Notes: a model not told the origin generated them from the letters alone. A stretch of DNA of 64,000 nt from Moringa oleifera (GCA_021397835.1 JAJFZO010000718.1:620001-684000), one strand, 5' to 3'; counted from the first letter of the stretch, positions 1 to 12,663 are shown. Made by a program: numbers and translations.

Positions 1-78
1 GCAACACCAAGAAATCAAGAAGCTATCAAGATTCAGTTTCATAAGAGGCATTCTCCGCAGATGCTCTCTTGCTAACCA

Positions 79-195
79 GTCAAGTGCCACCTAGGGTTCC
101 CCCAAACACTTCAGTGGGATTAGGCTAAGCCATCTGTTAGGGCTCCTTGAAGAGTCCCAATGAAGTGGTTAGGGGAACTCTAGGGGACAGCCGAC
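79..195 (-). ncRNA. MIR395: MIR395 precursor, locus 1, minus strand
   Basis: This is a foldback with the miR395-type 21-mer on the 3' arm of the minus strand (plus coordinates 94-114). It matches the canonical miR395 except that position 20 is C, so the 3' end reads AACCC. The 5' arm is the complement of about 155-190 and pairs along its whole length, including the lower stem that reads gtcccctagag on the minus strand. By family knowledge the miRNA directs cleavage of ATP sulfurylase and SULTR2;1 mRNAs during sulfur starvation. Compared with its paralogs, two bases (tg) are missing at the stem base near position 80. It is transcribed leftward, away from the plus-strand precursor at 1024. Confidence 0.87.
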
Positions 196-1023
196 TCTCT
201 CTTTCCCTTATTCACTGAATTTTTTGATAAGTTGATGCATGCATGGCAAGCCATCTATTTATAAGAGGGCATTCCTTCAATGAGATATATACTAAAGAAA
301 ATGTGACAATGTGACCTTGGCATACATAAGGAAATAGAGGATTATTCTGCACGTGATGATTGAATCTGGTCCTTATTGTGATGATGGAGGATCCAGAGAC
401 GTGACTCCGGTAAGTTGGCCACAAGTGGTCACAAATTCTTCCTGCGACTTTCATTTATGCGGTCCATCCTTAATGTTTATGAGGGAAGAACATTTTTTGA
501 GCACTAGCTTCATATGCTTAAGTCAAGGATTATCTTTCTTTGCTGTAAAACATGTGTTAGTTACTCATCTAACATGGTTTTAGCCATCTTCGAAGTAAGC
601 TACATACTACATGTATGGTTAAATACACCGAGAGGTTGGCATTATTTGAACTACAGCAGTTTATTAAGGCAGCATGCAGTACCAACAATAATTTGACACA
701 TGGGTTTATATAGAAGATTCTGGGTTTGCTTGGCCAGCTGAAGATGAAAGGTTGATGGGTATCAATAGTGAAAAAGAGGCGTAGACGGCTTGTGTCCACA
801 GACCACTCACCTCTAATATTCTCTTGCTCTCATGTATCGATACAGCGGTTGCGTCTAAGATCACTGCTCACAGCTTTATCCGCAAAAATCTCTTGTGGTC
901 TCTTAACCGCACAAAGACCCAAAATTCAACCAGATGCACTAAGAGGAGCTCATTATAAATGGTGGGTCGTTTAGTTGCATTCACTTCACCAAGGAATCAA
1001 TACAAGCAAGAGTAAAAATATAT
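196..1023. promoter_or_regulatory. Bidirectional MIR395 promoter, locus 1
   Basis: This 0.83-kb spacer separates two divergent precursors. A minus-strand TATA box (TATAAATA) lies at 256-263, 61 bp from the left hairpin. A plus-strand TATA box (TATAAAT) lies at 954-960, 64 bp from the right hairpin. A G-box CACGTG is at 350-355, immediately followed by ATTGAATCTGGTC at 359-371, which resembles the UPE-box of sulfur-response genes. A GAGAC core, as in the sulfur-responsive element SURE, is at 396-400. The short ORFs here are not conserved between paralogs and I do not call them genes. Confidence 0.7.
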
Positions 1024-1122
1024 GTCAGGTGCCCCCTAGAGTTCCTCTGAGCACTTCATTGGGGACTTTCTCAATACCAGACCTCACTGAAATGTTTGGG
1101 GGAACTCCCGGTGTCATCTGAT
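1024..1122 (+). ncRNA. MIR395: MIR395 precursor, locus 1, plus strand
   Basis: The foldback has a 5' arm at about 1024-1062 and the miR395 21-mer at 1087-1107 on the 3' arm. The 21-mer differs from the canonical form only at position 6 (G to A), which lies inside the target-recognition seed. The lower stem pairs gtcaggtgcccc with the ggtgtcatctgat tail. Because the family's targets pair through this position, this copy may be weaker or have a changed target range. The precursor is otherwise well formed. Confidence 0.85.
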
Positions 1123-2474
1123 ACAAGGCGAGGTGAGGCTAGTGACACATATTGCCAGGACTATGTGGTTCTATCCCCTTTATTGCTTCTGACTAGTTAG
1201 GTTTAAGTTTAGTTTTTAGCTAAGTTACTTGATTGCTGCTCATTTGGAACAACATCAAGGACTCGCTGCTTTGAATTTAATATATATTCATCAGCCAAAT
1301 TATACAGTACAAATATAATACATCCCATGTATCCTATACTTCCATCATCCATCTGCTGACAGAAAGTTTTTGCTGATCCAATGCTCTTCTTTATGTCAAG
1401 ATTTGGATATACTTTCCTGCATATATCATGTTCTTGTAAAGGTCAATATTGCAGGTGCATATATTTATAGGCACTGTGGGTTTAGTTTCATTAAAATGCC
1501 AAATCCTAGGTTTTTTCACTCTTAGGTCTTCTTCTTAACCCTAAGCCTTGGTCTTTAGGAGTTGACAGAAAAGGTCAGAGAAACCATTTGGTCTAAGGTT
1601 TTTGTTGCATAACTACACTAATAAAAGGAGTATAGTTTAGTTTATTAAGATTAGAAGATAGCATGAAAGTCTTTGATTAGAAGTGAAAAAGAGTTCCTCA
1701 CAAGAATTTTTCTCCCCCTAAACAAACAAAACATGATTAACAAAAACCTTGCAAAACATTTCTGTGCTTGATCTAAATTTGCTAGTTCTCTTTCTGACAT
1801 TATTGCATATTATTTGCTCTACTTCTTGCAATTATAAGTGAGATTAGTTTTTTGCATTACAAGAGAAAACATATCTTTGCACGATCTCTTTCATGTATTA
1901 CATGTCAGCTTAATTGTGATGTACGGCTTAGATTGTGCAATGCTGAGGACTTGCTTGTTTTGTTTCTTGCTATTTTCTTTCTATAATAAATTCATATTGT
2001 TTATATTTGTATGTCTTTTGGATCTTGGTTATTTAGTCTAGGTAACATATATGTATTGAGCTAAACCTGTGACACAAGTTACTGTGTCAAGACCGTGGGT
2101 TTGAATTGCATGTCCCTTTAATTTTCTTTTGTTAGAAGCGTGTTTTACTATAAATTATTATAACTAATCTTCACAGTTATATTAATTCTGCTGATTTCAC
2201 TAAGATAATCACTGTGATCTTATTCAGATCACTCTATACTAAACAACGGTTTAATTATTACATAGTAAGTGTAATAAATAGAGAAGAAAGCTAGTTTAAG
2301 GTTGGATGGACGTATAGCATGAGCTAGACGTATTATTTCATAACTATAATTACAATTTTTTGTAGTAATATAAATTAAATTTGTAGTTTATTTTAGTACC
2401 AATAAATGCTTTTACTTACCAGTTATCATCTCTTAAGAGTGGTTATATAGTTACTCGATAATTAAAAGAAGACA
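1123..2474. other. Unit A 3' flank, no protein gene seen
   Basis: This stretch follows the plus-strand precursor and aligns by eye with 23681-25011 and with parts of 36803-37690 and 42541-44350. It probably contains the 3' part of the primary transcript and then decayed intergenic DNA. The ORF at 1838-2041 does not stay open in the paralogs. The similarity to copies without the gypsy insertion stops being continuous at about 2475. Confidence 0.5.
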
Positions 2475-2766
2475 AGGTTAGAAACTAGTAAGCAAAGAGA
2501 AGAAACTCGCTCTATAAAAGAAATTTTCATTGATTCTCAACTCTTTGATGATCTCATTTCAATTACAAGGGATGTATTTATAGAAGTTTCACAAGGGTAT
2601 TTACATCATTATCCTTCTAAAATATTTGGCCTTATTACATTTCCAATACAACCTTTAACCTTTCAAGCAATTACTCTAATCCCTCTAGAATAATGAAAGA
2701 AGTTGTCTACACTTTTGGATTTCAATGACTGGGTTGCATCTGAGCTTGGATGTGGATTCCATTCCA
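2475..2766 (-). repeat. LTR of degraded Ty3/gypsy element, unit A
   Basis: About 290 bp that recur at 25012-25290 and 34127-34412, sharing gtaagcaaagagaag near one edge and (except in the 25 kb copy) gtggattccattcca near the other. The copy at 34127 abuts a primer-binding-like site, which identifies the repeat as an LTR. Edges are approximate because no clean terminal inverted bases or target-site duplication could be fixed. Confidence 0.55.
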
Positions 2767-5520
2767 TGATCCTCTGGTTGGAGAAGACTCATCTTTGAGT
2801 TTTATTTTTCATCTTCATAATTATATGGTGAAAGCCAGCAACATTAAATGTTGTAAAGATCCTATAGTAATTTGGCAACTTTATTTTATAAGCATTATCA
2901 TTAGTCTTTCGCAAAATCCGAAATGGTCCATCAGCTCTTGGAGATAGCTTGGCATTTGGGTGATTTAAGAACCTTCCTTTTTGCTAATGGATTCAAATCA
3001 AGTCTCCTTCCTAGAAAGTATGTTTTTTTTTTTTTGGTTGAATTCTTACACGAACTTGTTCATTAAGTTTTTTGATTTCTCTTGCTCTCTTTTTTGCCTC
3101 CGCATTGTAATGATGAATATTAAAAGATGGTGCTAAGTCAAGGGGACTAAGGGGATGAGTGCCATAAACTACCTCAAAGGGATACTTTATAATAACTTAA
3201 TTAGTGAAGTTGTCATAAGCAAGCTTTAATTGTGCAATAATAAGATCGATCTCATTATTTCAGGTTCTTCCTAATAAAACAAAAGAGTAAGTTCCCCAAA
3301 ATTCTATTAATTGACTCGATTTGCCTATCTGTTTGTAGATGACTTGGACTATTCAATTGGAGTTTGGCACCTTTGCCATGAAGTTCTCTAGAAGTGACTT
3401 AAAAATTTGTTATCTCAATATGAAATGACCGTTTTTGGGATTCTATGAAGTTAAACATCTCCTTAAAGTACAAATTCGCGACCTAGACAACATTATTAAT
3501 CTTTTGACATGAAATAAAACTTGCCATTTTCGGGAACTTATCTATGACAACCATAATAGAATCCTACTATCATTGAGTTTGAGGTAGTCCAAGAACAAAA
3601 TCCATGCTCACATTTTTCAAGGTGCTTTTGAAATTGGTAGGGGCATATATAATCCTATATTTTCAATTTTAGTTTTGGCCAAGTAATAAGTCCTACATCG
3701 TTGAATGTGTTTATTGACATCTCGCTTCAATCTTGGTCAACGAAAATTTTTATTAACCAAAACCATAGTTTTATCTCTTCCAAATGTCCAGCTAAGCCTC
3801 CATCATGTGCTTCCCATATGATTGCTTCTCGAAGTTATTACTGAGAAATGCATAATACTTTTCCTTTAAATAAGAATCCATCTTGTCTATGGTATTGCTG
3901 GAAGGTAGTTTCTTAATAAAACTCCAAACTTAATCAAAATAAGGATCATCTTGATACAGCTCCTTGATAATCTCAAATCAAACTACTTTCATTTGCAAAG
4001 TGGAAAGTAAGGCATGCCGTCGACTAAGGGCATTAGTTACGAGTTTTATCTTCTCATCTTGTACTTCAATAAGAATGGATAAGATTGCAAGAATTCACTC
4101 CAAGAGGTATGTCTTCCACTGATTTTTGTTGAGAGTTCAAATGCTTGACTGCCTTATGGTCAAAATAGAGAATAAATTTTTTACTCAATAGGTGATGGCT
4201 CTAATGTTACAAGGCACACATAACAACATAAATTTTTTTTTTATAATTAGTGGAGTATTTAAGTTTGCAATTATTGAGTTTTTCATTGAAAAAGGCTATC
4301 GGATTCATTTCCTAGCTTAAAACAGCACCAATACCAGTATTAGCTTACCTTGAATATTTGCTTAAGATTTAGATGTGATAATACAAGAGCTTCAGTTCTT
4401 CAACTCTTCAAAACTCTTGTGGGCTTCTTTTGTCCATTAGAACTTGTCTCTCGTGATGCAGCAACACTGAAACTAAAAATTCTAATGAATTTTGTACAAA
4501 ATGAGGCTAGCCCATAAAAGATCCTTACATCATGGACAGATTTAGGACTTGGCCAACTATTGATGGCTTCTATCTTGCTTAAATCTACTTGGATGCCTTC
4601 AGCAAGTAATGATATACCTAAAAAAGACAATTTCATTTGTTAAGAAAGAATATTTCTTAAGGTTGATATATAATATTTTCCTATGGATAAGTTCTAGCAC
4701 TTAACAGAGATGCCCTAAATGCTCTTAGTTGGTTTTACTATAGATCAGAATATCATCAAAGTATACAATCACTTTTTAATGGAAGGATGAAGTACTTGGT
4801 TCATTAGGTGCGTGAATGTGCTAGGTGCTTTTTATGATCGAAAGGGCATGATAGTCTACTCACACAAGCCATATCAGGTTTCAAAGGTAGTCTTCCATTC
4901 ATATCCTGGTTGTTCATATGATGATACCCACTACGAAGATTTAATTTTTTAAGAAAAGATAATGGCACCATAAAGCTCTTCAAGCATGTCATCGAATCTC
5001 AATATCAGGAATTAATATTTTATGGTGTTCTTATTCTTAGTTTGGCTATCAATGCACATTCTCCCGCTGCCATCTTTCTTTGGTACTAAAGATGTATGTC
5101 CAACACAAGGACTAACGCTTTCTTAGATCAATACTTTCTTTAATAATTCCTCGACTTAGCATTGGATTTTAATATGCTCTTGTAAATTCATTTGGTATGT
5201 TGGTTTTTTAAGAACAACAACCCTGGGAGTGAGGTCCATGGCATGTTAAATATCTTGCACAGGGGGTAGACCAGGAAGGATCTCATCAGGCATTCAATCT
5301 GGAAATTTGATGAGCAAGTGTCCTACTTTTATTGAACAAGCGGTTTCTTTGTTTTGTTCAAGCAACAATATAAGACACATGTCTTGTGTTTCTTTGGGTT
5401 TCACCTTGAATTGGCTTTTAGATACTAATGATACCAGTGTCTTGCCTTTGTTATGGTCCTGATTGATTTCAATGGGTAGTATTGGGACTAACTTAATCTT
5501 TCACTCTATCATTGAAGGTG
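2767..5520 (-). mobile_element. Ty3/gypsy retrotransposon remnant, pol on minus strand
   Basis: Minus-strand fragments read as gypsy polymerase. At 4804-4992 there is reverse-transcriptase core with a DLRSGYHH-like motif (here NLRSGYHHM). At 4400-4636 there is the end of RT passing into RNase H, with LSFLGISLLAEGIQVD and WPSPKSVHDVR followed by LASF. Integrase-like sequence lies around 3280-3480. The frame is broken by many stops and indels, so the element is dead. The same fragments occur at 25.3-28.5 kb in the same orientation. Confidence 0.75.
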
Positions 5521-5599
5521 ATTTAAATCAGGTATTCTTGTGTTTATTTGATTTCTTTTTATATTAATTATTATTGATTTTAAATGTTAGAGATTTTAT

Positions 5600-7603
5600 A
5601 ATTAATCCCATCATTTAAGGATTTAATACTTAAATTCCCCACAAGAATGAACCATAATTTGATGGAAAGAGTAAAGTATATACTTTTCATGACAAGGTTA
5701 AGTAAGGACTTTTAGATTGAGGCTATAATAGGTGCAGCTCACTTGATCAATTAGTATCCATCGAAGGTAATAAACCTCAAAGCTTCTAAAGGAGCTTAGA
5801 CCAGAAAGCCAGTTAGCTTAAGTCACTTTAAGGTCTTTTGTTGGTGTTGCTTATGCACACTAAAGAGAAGGGAAGTTGGATCCCAAGTTTACAAAAGGAT
5901 CTTTCTTGGATGTCTTAAGGTGATTAGAGGCTATAAGCTTTATGTGAAGCGTAGAGCAAGCTATATGACTTTTATAAGCTAGGATGTGATCTTTGATGAC
6001 ACACTCCCATATGCAAATTCTAGAAAGGGCTTAAGTTTGTATGAAAAGTTCAAAAGATTATCTTGAGGTGCCTCAAAGAGTTACTATTGAGGTGGAATCT
6101 TCAATCTAACCAATTTTCTCAAGTCTTAAACTAATTCTAGAAGAAATGAACACTGATAGCAACTTTCGACAAATGCAAGCTTCTTCAAATCTTGAAATCA
6201 ATGGGTAGAATGTTAATGGTCCTAGGCAGTTGGACAATTACTACCTGGCAATGGATAGGACTATAAGGAATATAAGATCGCATAGGATATTCCAACAGGA
6301 GGAATCAAGAACTTACTACATATGCTCTTAACTTTGTTAAGCAATATATAAATTTGAAGCTTTCCAACTTCACTCGGGTAGTGTAAAGCCTCAAGTAACC
6401 AAATGGCTAAGACAATGAAGAAAAAAGATGCAATCTCTCATGAAAATCCATATGTAGGACATTGTTCGAAGGCCAGAAGAGTAAAAATTGATAGATCATA
6501 AATGGATTTACAAGCTGAAGGAGGGTGAAGTTGTTGATTGTACCAAGAAATGGCAAGGCTAGTAATAAAAAAGATTCATCCAAATCTTTTGCCTTATAAT
6601 GAAGTATGAAAGTATAAGATCAGTGCTTGCCTAGGTAGCTCTAAATGGCTAAGAGTTAAAGCACATGGATGTCAAGATTGCCTTTTTATGTTTGTAGAAA
6701 ATTGAAAGAGAGCATGTACACTAAACAAATAAACGGTTTCTAGGTAAAAGGCAAGTAACAGGATGTGTACTTTTTAGAAAAATCTCTTCACAAGCGCAAG
6801 TAATTTCCTAGATAGTGGTATAAAAGATTTGATGTATGCATACTGCAAGAAGGCTTCAATAGAAGCAACTATGATGCATGTGTGTTTTTTGAGGTAGCAA
6901 GTAACGTGGATGCAAACATTTTGCTTCTATATATAGTCAATATGTTAATCACTGGGCGAAGAATCAAAATAAGTGATTCTTATGAAGGAAATACTAAGTA
7001 AAGAACTCAATATTAAGGACTTAGGATCGACAAAGAATATGCTAGGCATAAGCATCCTTAAGAACAAAACCAAGGATGTCTTAAGCTTTCTCAAGAGCAT
7101 TACTTGTAAATTTTGCATGTAACAAGTTATAAAGATAAATATTCCTTTCAAAGTCCATTTTAAGTTGTTAACTAAATGTTCTCCTAGTAGTGATGAAGAA
7201 AAGCAAGAAACTTCACGTGTGCCTTACTCAAGTACAGTTGGTTTTTTGATGCATTCCATAATTTGCACCATACCAAGTTTTCCATATCCAATTAGCATAT
7301 TGAGTAGGTGCTTGACTAACCAAAATAAGAAGCATTGGTTGGCTATCAAATGGGTAATGAGGTATGTGAAAAATGCTTGATACTATGGTTTGAACTATGG
7401 CAAGATTAAGCAGAGGCAACAAAGGCTTGTGAGGTATATTGATTCTAACAACATATGGGATAAGGATAAGAGACAATCATTATCTACTCATGTGTTTCAT
7501 TATGGCTGTTGCTGCATCAAGTGAAAAACAAAGTTACAACTTTTATGGCACTCTTAAGCATAAAAGCTCAGTATATGGCTATGACGAAGGGATTTAAAAA
7601 GGC
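5600..7603 (+). mobile_element. Ty1/copia pol remnant (integrase to RNase H), unit A
   Basis: Plus-strand pieces follow copia order. Integrase C-terminal sequence (QVYKRIFLGCLK) lies near 5900 and an RT entry segment (KWIYKLKEG) near 6500. The conserved region before RNase H (SRVPYSSTVGFLMHSIICT, then HWLAIKWVMRYVK) is at 7165-7380. Stops and frameshifts interrupt it throughout. It lies inside the gypsy remnant, so it is a nested insertion, and it is repeated at about 28490-30529. Confidence 0.75.
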
Positions 7604-8007
7604 TGTTAATAAATGATAACTATTTATTTAAGTTATAAAAATAGGGGTGGAATAATCAAATGACTAATAAGATGGTGAGAAAGATCTAAAAGCACAATAA
7701 ATGTGGTTAGTGAGAGAATCATAAATAGAACATAATAAATATTATCAATAGAAAAGCACAGTTTGTTTGAATTAAACCAACTCTTCGCACCTATATATAT
7801 AAGGCATGCTCCCATCCACACAAGAAAAAAGAAAATCAATACATAGCTTTGGACTCTCTACTTGCTTACTTTCCATTATTTTCACTAATAACCCATAAAT
7901 CTACTTATTTTACAAAAACCTCTCACTTGTTTTTAGTATTTTTGAAAATAGTCATAATACATAGTATATTATAGACTTACCAATTAATTATTCTCAAATT
8001 TTCTACA
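7604..8007 (+). repeat. Copia LTR (404 bp), unit A
   Basis: The repeat starts TGTTAATAAATGAT and ends at taca. It is followed by tggtattagaac (8009-8020), a decayed form of the initiator-Met primer-binding site TGGTATCAGAGC. Copies lie at 30530-30933 and 39844-40244. Pol 3' sequence lies on its left and a gag start on its right, so it serves as the 3' LTR of one element and the 5' LTR of another. Confidence 0.7.
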
Positions 8008-9018
8008 GTGGTATTAGAACAATGTCGATCATTTATTAAGCATAATTTTTACTAACCTATGATTAATTCAAATCGTGTATCCCTATCAATCTCTAATTAT
8101 GATTTTTGGTCAATTAAAATTACGACCTATTTTTGTGCTCAAAATTTGTGGGAAGTTGTGGAAGGAACTGTCATCTTTAAAGATATTATCACTCTTTCAA
8201 CTACTCCAAAAAAAATATTGGACAAAAATATTCAAAAAATTCTTAAGCGTTATTTTTACTTTAACAAACTATGGCAGATGAGATCTTTCCATGAACCATA
8301 AAAGCAATTACCACTAAAAAAAAAAAGTGTAAGACACATTGTATGACGAGTTCCAAGGAAATAAAAAGGTATATACTATCAAACTCCAATTTCTTAGAAG
8401 ATATTTTGAAAATATTAAAATAAAGGATAATGAGATTGCAAGAGACTATTATTTAAGATTAAAGAAATAATTAATCAGATGAGAGCCTATGGAGAAAATA
8501 TTTCTGATAGAAGAATAGTGGAAAGAATTGATTTGCTACATAAAAAAAATGATGCATTGATTTTTGATATTGAAGAGTTTAAAGATATAAAAAGCCTCTT
8601 TGGAGAGTACCATTTAGTCTAAAATAAAAGTGTAGCCTTAAAAAGTAAAGAAAATTAGGAGAAACTCAAATGAGAATTCCAAAAATAAGCAAAATCTAAA
8701 AAGATAAGTTGAAAATAAAAATAATTTTCCTCATGTGAGATTTGTTTCAAAAAAAAAAAGAAAAAAAAGAAAACCACTCGAGAAAGATTATTAGTTCCTA
8801 GGAAAGCCGCAATGCTAAAATTGTAAGAAATTTGGGTACTTAATGAGAGATTATAGACTAAAAGAAGTATTCAAGCTAGTTTTACTAACGAAAGGGAGGA
8901 AGAGAATTTTCTTTTTCATGCATGTCAGAAAACTACTAAAGAGGAAAGTGATGTATGTTATTTAAACAGTGTCTACAGTAATCTTACGATAAAAGATGAG
9001 AGTATTTTTGGCAATCTT
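8008..9018 (+). mobile_element. Copia gag remnant, truncated at 9018
   Basis: After the primer-binding-like site, the reading frame from 8059 (MINSNRVSLSISNYDFWSIK) is typical of the start of copia Gag. Further Gag-like fragments lie at 8560-8700 (FDIEEFKDI) and near 8800, where a zinc-knuckle region would be expected. The element ends abruptly at about 9018 within sequence that continues as copia at 31943, where unit B DNA takes over. Confidence 0.7.
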
Positions 9019-10336
9019 AATATGTTTAATGTTATGATTTTAATGTAATCTCAAATAAATTTAAAATAACTTCATCTATATTTACAATTAAAATCAAATT
9101 ATAATAGCACAATATAATTTTTTGTTATAATTCAAATGCAATGTACACAGATCTTTTTTTTTTCATGTATTTGTTTGCTAAACCGCAAAAATGTACCAAC
9201 TTTAGGTTAATAAAACAAAGTCCATATTGCAGTATATGCTTTGCCCAGAAATTTTTCTAGTCTTGCTTTGTTTTCTCCCTTATTGACAGAATGGTTAGTC
9301 AACCCAAAATTCAAACAGTAATTGGGTAACAATCAACCAACTAAATGCATCAAGATTATAGTTGTGACTAATAAGACTACACCCACTTCAAAATTCGTTC
9401 TCTTGGAATCTTATTTAGTATTAATTGATCAAATACAATCCATTCATCAAGAACATAGTAACACTCATGCTATCAGTAAATGATAAATTCAAATTTGTCT
9501 TTATGATCTAATTACTAAACGGATAAATAAGATAAACACAAACATAAACATAGATAAAATGGATAAGATTTTTACGCGATTCAGTTAAATAACTGACATT
9601 CATAAGGTCACGCTCAAATTATAATCAAGCCATCAAGTAATGAAAGTTCTTACAAGTACCAATTGTTTTTTACACAGCTTCCTCTTCAACTGTCATAATT
9701 AGTATTGTAACATTTATTGAAACAATATTAAGTGAAATCCACTCAACTTATATGATCGTACTTTACTTGAACTCCCATCAATGTGCAGCTGTGTTTTTCT
9801 CCCAATAATAGTTCATTATTCTTCCAAGGAATTCTTAGAATTTTAACATTTTTTGAATCTCCAAATAAAGAATTGGGTTAACTTTTGGAAAATCTCTATC
9901 AATATTAAAGCCCGTTTAAGATTTAATAAAAGTTTACGTAAAGCTTAATAAATTAAATTTGTTAGCAAATCATGGGACATATATTTTTAAAACGAGTGGA
10001 TCCAACTCAGCTTATTAATTTAAAAGACCCATCAAAAATGGGTTGGGCAAAACTTGGATCATAAATTTCAAGTTGACCTGGCTCAGCTTGACTTATTGTC
10101 GAGCCTAAGTTAGTAGCACTTACTTTCAAAGATATATGCTCCATTACACCTTAAATTAGATTTTCTTACCTAAACTTTGCAAGAATTGGTATTGGATAGT
10201 CAATTCTTAGTGCATTTCTCAATTTACCAGTACGATAATTACCTCTTTTAAGCATATTCATCAGCTTGCAATAGGTTTTCTCATTAGTTACCAATGAAGT
10301 CAAATGCAATACTAATTCCTTTAAGTTTGAGATCAG

Positions 10337-10621
10337 TCACAGTAAAAGCCACATAATTTTTGGCAAGATCATTATCTTTTGTGCTACCATGGGAGTCCTC
10401 CTTACTCCCAAAAACTTTCTTTTCTTCTTGATTGTGTTGGCATATTCAGCTTGAATAAGTCCATCGCCATCACATTCTCGACATAATATCCATTTGACTT
10501 TCTTTCCGAACTCAATTGAGACATTGAGAGCAGTTGATATCGGAAACTTCCTTAGTTCAAAGTTTTCACCTTTATTCTTCTTGTTGACCTTCTTGAGTTT
10601 TCTGTTGAGCCTTTTAGTCAA
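10337..10621 (-). pseudogene. Copia-type Gag zinc-knuckle remnant
   Basis: The 94-residue minus-strand frame reads KWILCRECDGDGLIQAEYAN, which is a decayed retroviral-type CCHC knuckle: the His and last Cys are now Leu and Tyr. The paralogous stretch in the other copy of unit B (about 59905-60185) still has C-x2-C-x4-H-x4-C but carries a stop upstream. It is a retrotransposon fragment, not a host gene. Confidence 0.6.
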
Positions 10622-11971
10622 TAAGGTTAAGGACTCATCAATGCTTTCATCCTAATCCAAAACAGCATCATCTTCTTGCTGGTAAGCTTCCACTTGAAAA
10701 GCCATTTTTTTCTTCTTTTTTCTGTTGTAAATTCATCTCAAAAGTTTATAGAGATCCCATCAACTCATCCAGCTTCGTGGCTAGCTTGTACATCACGAGT
10801 TTCTTGTTACCTTGTATGCAAACCTTTCTAGTGAAGACTTAAAGATTTTTCTTACAAGTTTTGATTTAGAATATTTTTCTCCAAATGCGCAAAAAAAAAA
10901 TCAATAATTACTAAATGTCATATTTATAAAAATAATGTCAGCAAAATTAACAATGTTAATATACTAGCTTTATATGATTTTTAAATTAGTCCGAAAACAA
11001 TCTAAACTTATCATTTCATTTTAAATTTCATATAATTAAAAAAATCAAATTTTTTATTTTATTTTAATAAAATTAAATAAAATCTTAATTGATATATATA
11101 AATTCTAAACAAAAATAAAAAAGTTATTCAAAAGAGCTTCTATTTATTATACTATTAACAAAAACTTAACTTTTACCACTTACCGATAAAATGGAAGTAT
11201 CCAACATAGTATTATAATGCGCCAACATCATTTTGAAATTGAAATTAAATCAAACGTTGATTTAAAATAACATTGCATAATAATTTGAGATTCAACTAAT
11301 TATTTTTTATTTACAAAATTTTAACCGGTTGTAGATATGGAAATCAATGACTCACTTAAAATTTGAAACTTTGATTATGGATATGGTTTATGTGAGGTCT
11401 TTATCGCAATCTTTTTGTAAAATATTATTAATTAAAGTAAGACAATTTGGGTGGATTTTATGTCCACTTCAACAAAGGGTATGGTGCACACCTGGTGCAC
11501 ATAGGACACACATGCATATTTAAGATTACCATAAAAATTATGTTAATGTAAAAGGATTAAATCAAAATTAAAGAGAAACAAATCAAGGATGGATTGACGC
11601 ATGAGGCATGGATGTGCTTGCATTAAACATATTCAGAGAATTAAAAATTGATTCTCTCTTGTATAAAAGCACTGCTTCAATCAAATTGAAAGATTTCGCA
11701 TAATCAATTTAATTAGGTTAAGTAAAAGCAAGGGCAGTACTACAAGAATATGCCAACCTTATACATATATATGGACACAGCCATTGTGCTTGCAAATAAG
11801 GAAGGAAGACCATTGCAGTACAACATATCTTGTCCAAGACATTTTAAACAGTATATGAGATCAAATGCAAGAGACTGGGCTGACATGTAAAACACGAAGA
11901 AAGAAACCTATCCGACATTAAGTTTTATAATTAATATAACATTCTTCTCATGCAGCTGTGTTGTTAAACAG

Positions 11972-12089
11972 TGTCAAGTGCCAGCCAGGGCTCCCCCAAA
12001 CATTTCAGTGCTGCAGGGCAAAGCCCTCTGTTAAGGCTTCTGAATGAGCAGCAATAAAGTGGTTAAGGGAACTCTAGAGGACAGCTGAC
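11972..12089 (-). ncRNA. MIR395: MIR395 precursor, locus 2, minus strand
   Basis: The minus-strand 21-mer lies at 11988-12008 on the 3' arm. It differs from canonical miR395 at position 6 (A), 18 (G) and 20 (C), ending GAGCCC. The 5' arm is the complement of about 12052-12086. Loop bases include a small internal stem (agggcaaagccct). It forms a divergent pair with the precursor at 12555 and is duplicated at 61560. Confidence 0.8.
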
Positions 12090-12554
12090 TCCCTCTTTAG
12101 CTCACTTTGTTTAATTTCTAGATAGGATATGCCTGCAACTTATAACGGAGATGTTCTATATATGTCTTGGCACTCAAGCATAATGGTGGCCTCAGCAGAT
12201 AGAAATATTGGAGGATTGAATCTGGACTTGATAACGGTACAACATGGCATGTGGCCATAGGTGGCCTTAGATTCTGAGTGTGGCTTTCGATTCTCTGTGG
12301 TCCAACGATGAGCTCACAGCTTTATCGTCCACAAAAAACATCTCTAATATTCTCTACTGCTCATGCATCTATCTTGCAGCTGCGTCTAAGTTCACTGCTC
12401 ACTGTTTTATTGCCCCAGAATATCTCTTGTTCGCACGAGAAGAAAGTAACAAAATACCAATATAAAGCCAAATAACCTCATTATAAATAGCAGGCTTCAT
12501 TTCCATGCATTGCCACATGAATCAACCAAGAAAAGCAGTACTAAGAACATATTT
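12090..12554. promoter_or_regulatory. Bidirectional MIR395 promoter, locus 2
   Basis: The spacer is compact at 0.47 kb. It contains ATTGAATCTGGAC at 12215-12227, the closest match in the window (with 61803) to the UPE-box core ATTGAACCTGGAC. The plus-strand TATA box TATAAATAG is at 12482-12490, 65 bp before the hairpin. On the minus side only a weak TATAAG is seen at 12139-12144. Compared with the 61.7 kb copy, about 20 bp are missing just after 12240. Confidence 0.65.
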
Positions 12555-12663
12555 GTCAGGTGTCCCCTAGAGTTCCCCTGAGCACTTCACCGGGCACTCT
12601 CGCAGTACCAAAGTACAATTAGGCCCACTGAAGTGTTTGGGGGAACTCCTGGTGTCATCTGAT
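12555..12663 (+). ncRNA. MIR395: MIR395 precursor, locus 2, plus strand
   Basis: The canonical miR395 21-mer lies at 12628-12648 on the 3' arm. The 5' arm (gtcaggtgtcccctagag, then ttcccctgagcacttcac) pairs with it through the mature region and the lower stem. The terminal loop is about 30 bases. By family knowledge it targets sulfate-assimilation mRNAs. Confidence 0.94.
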
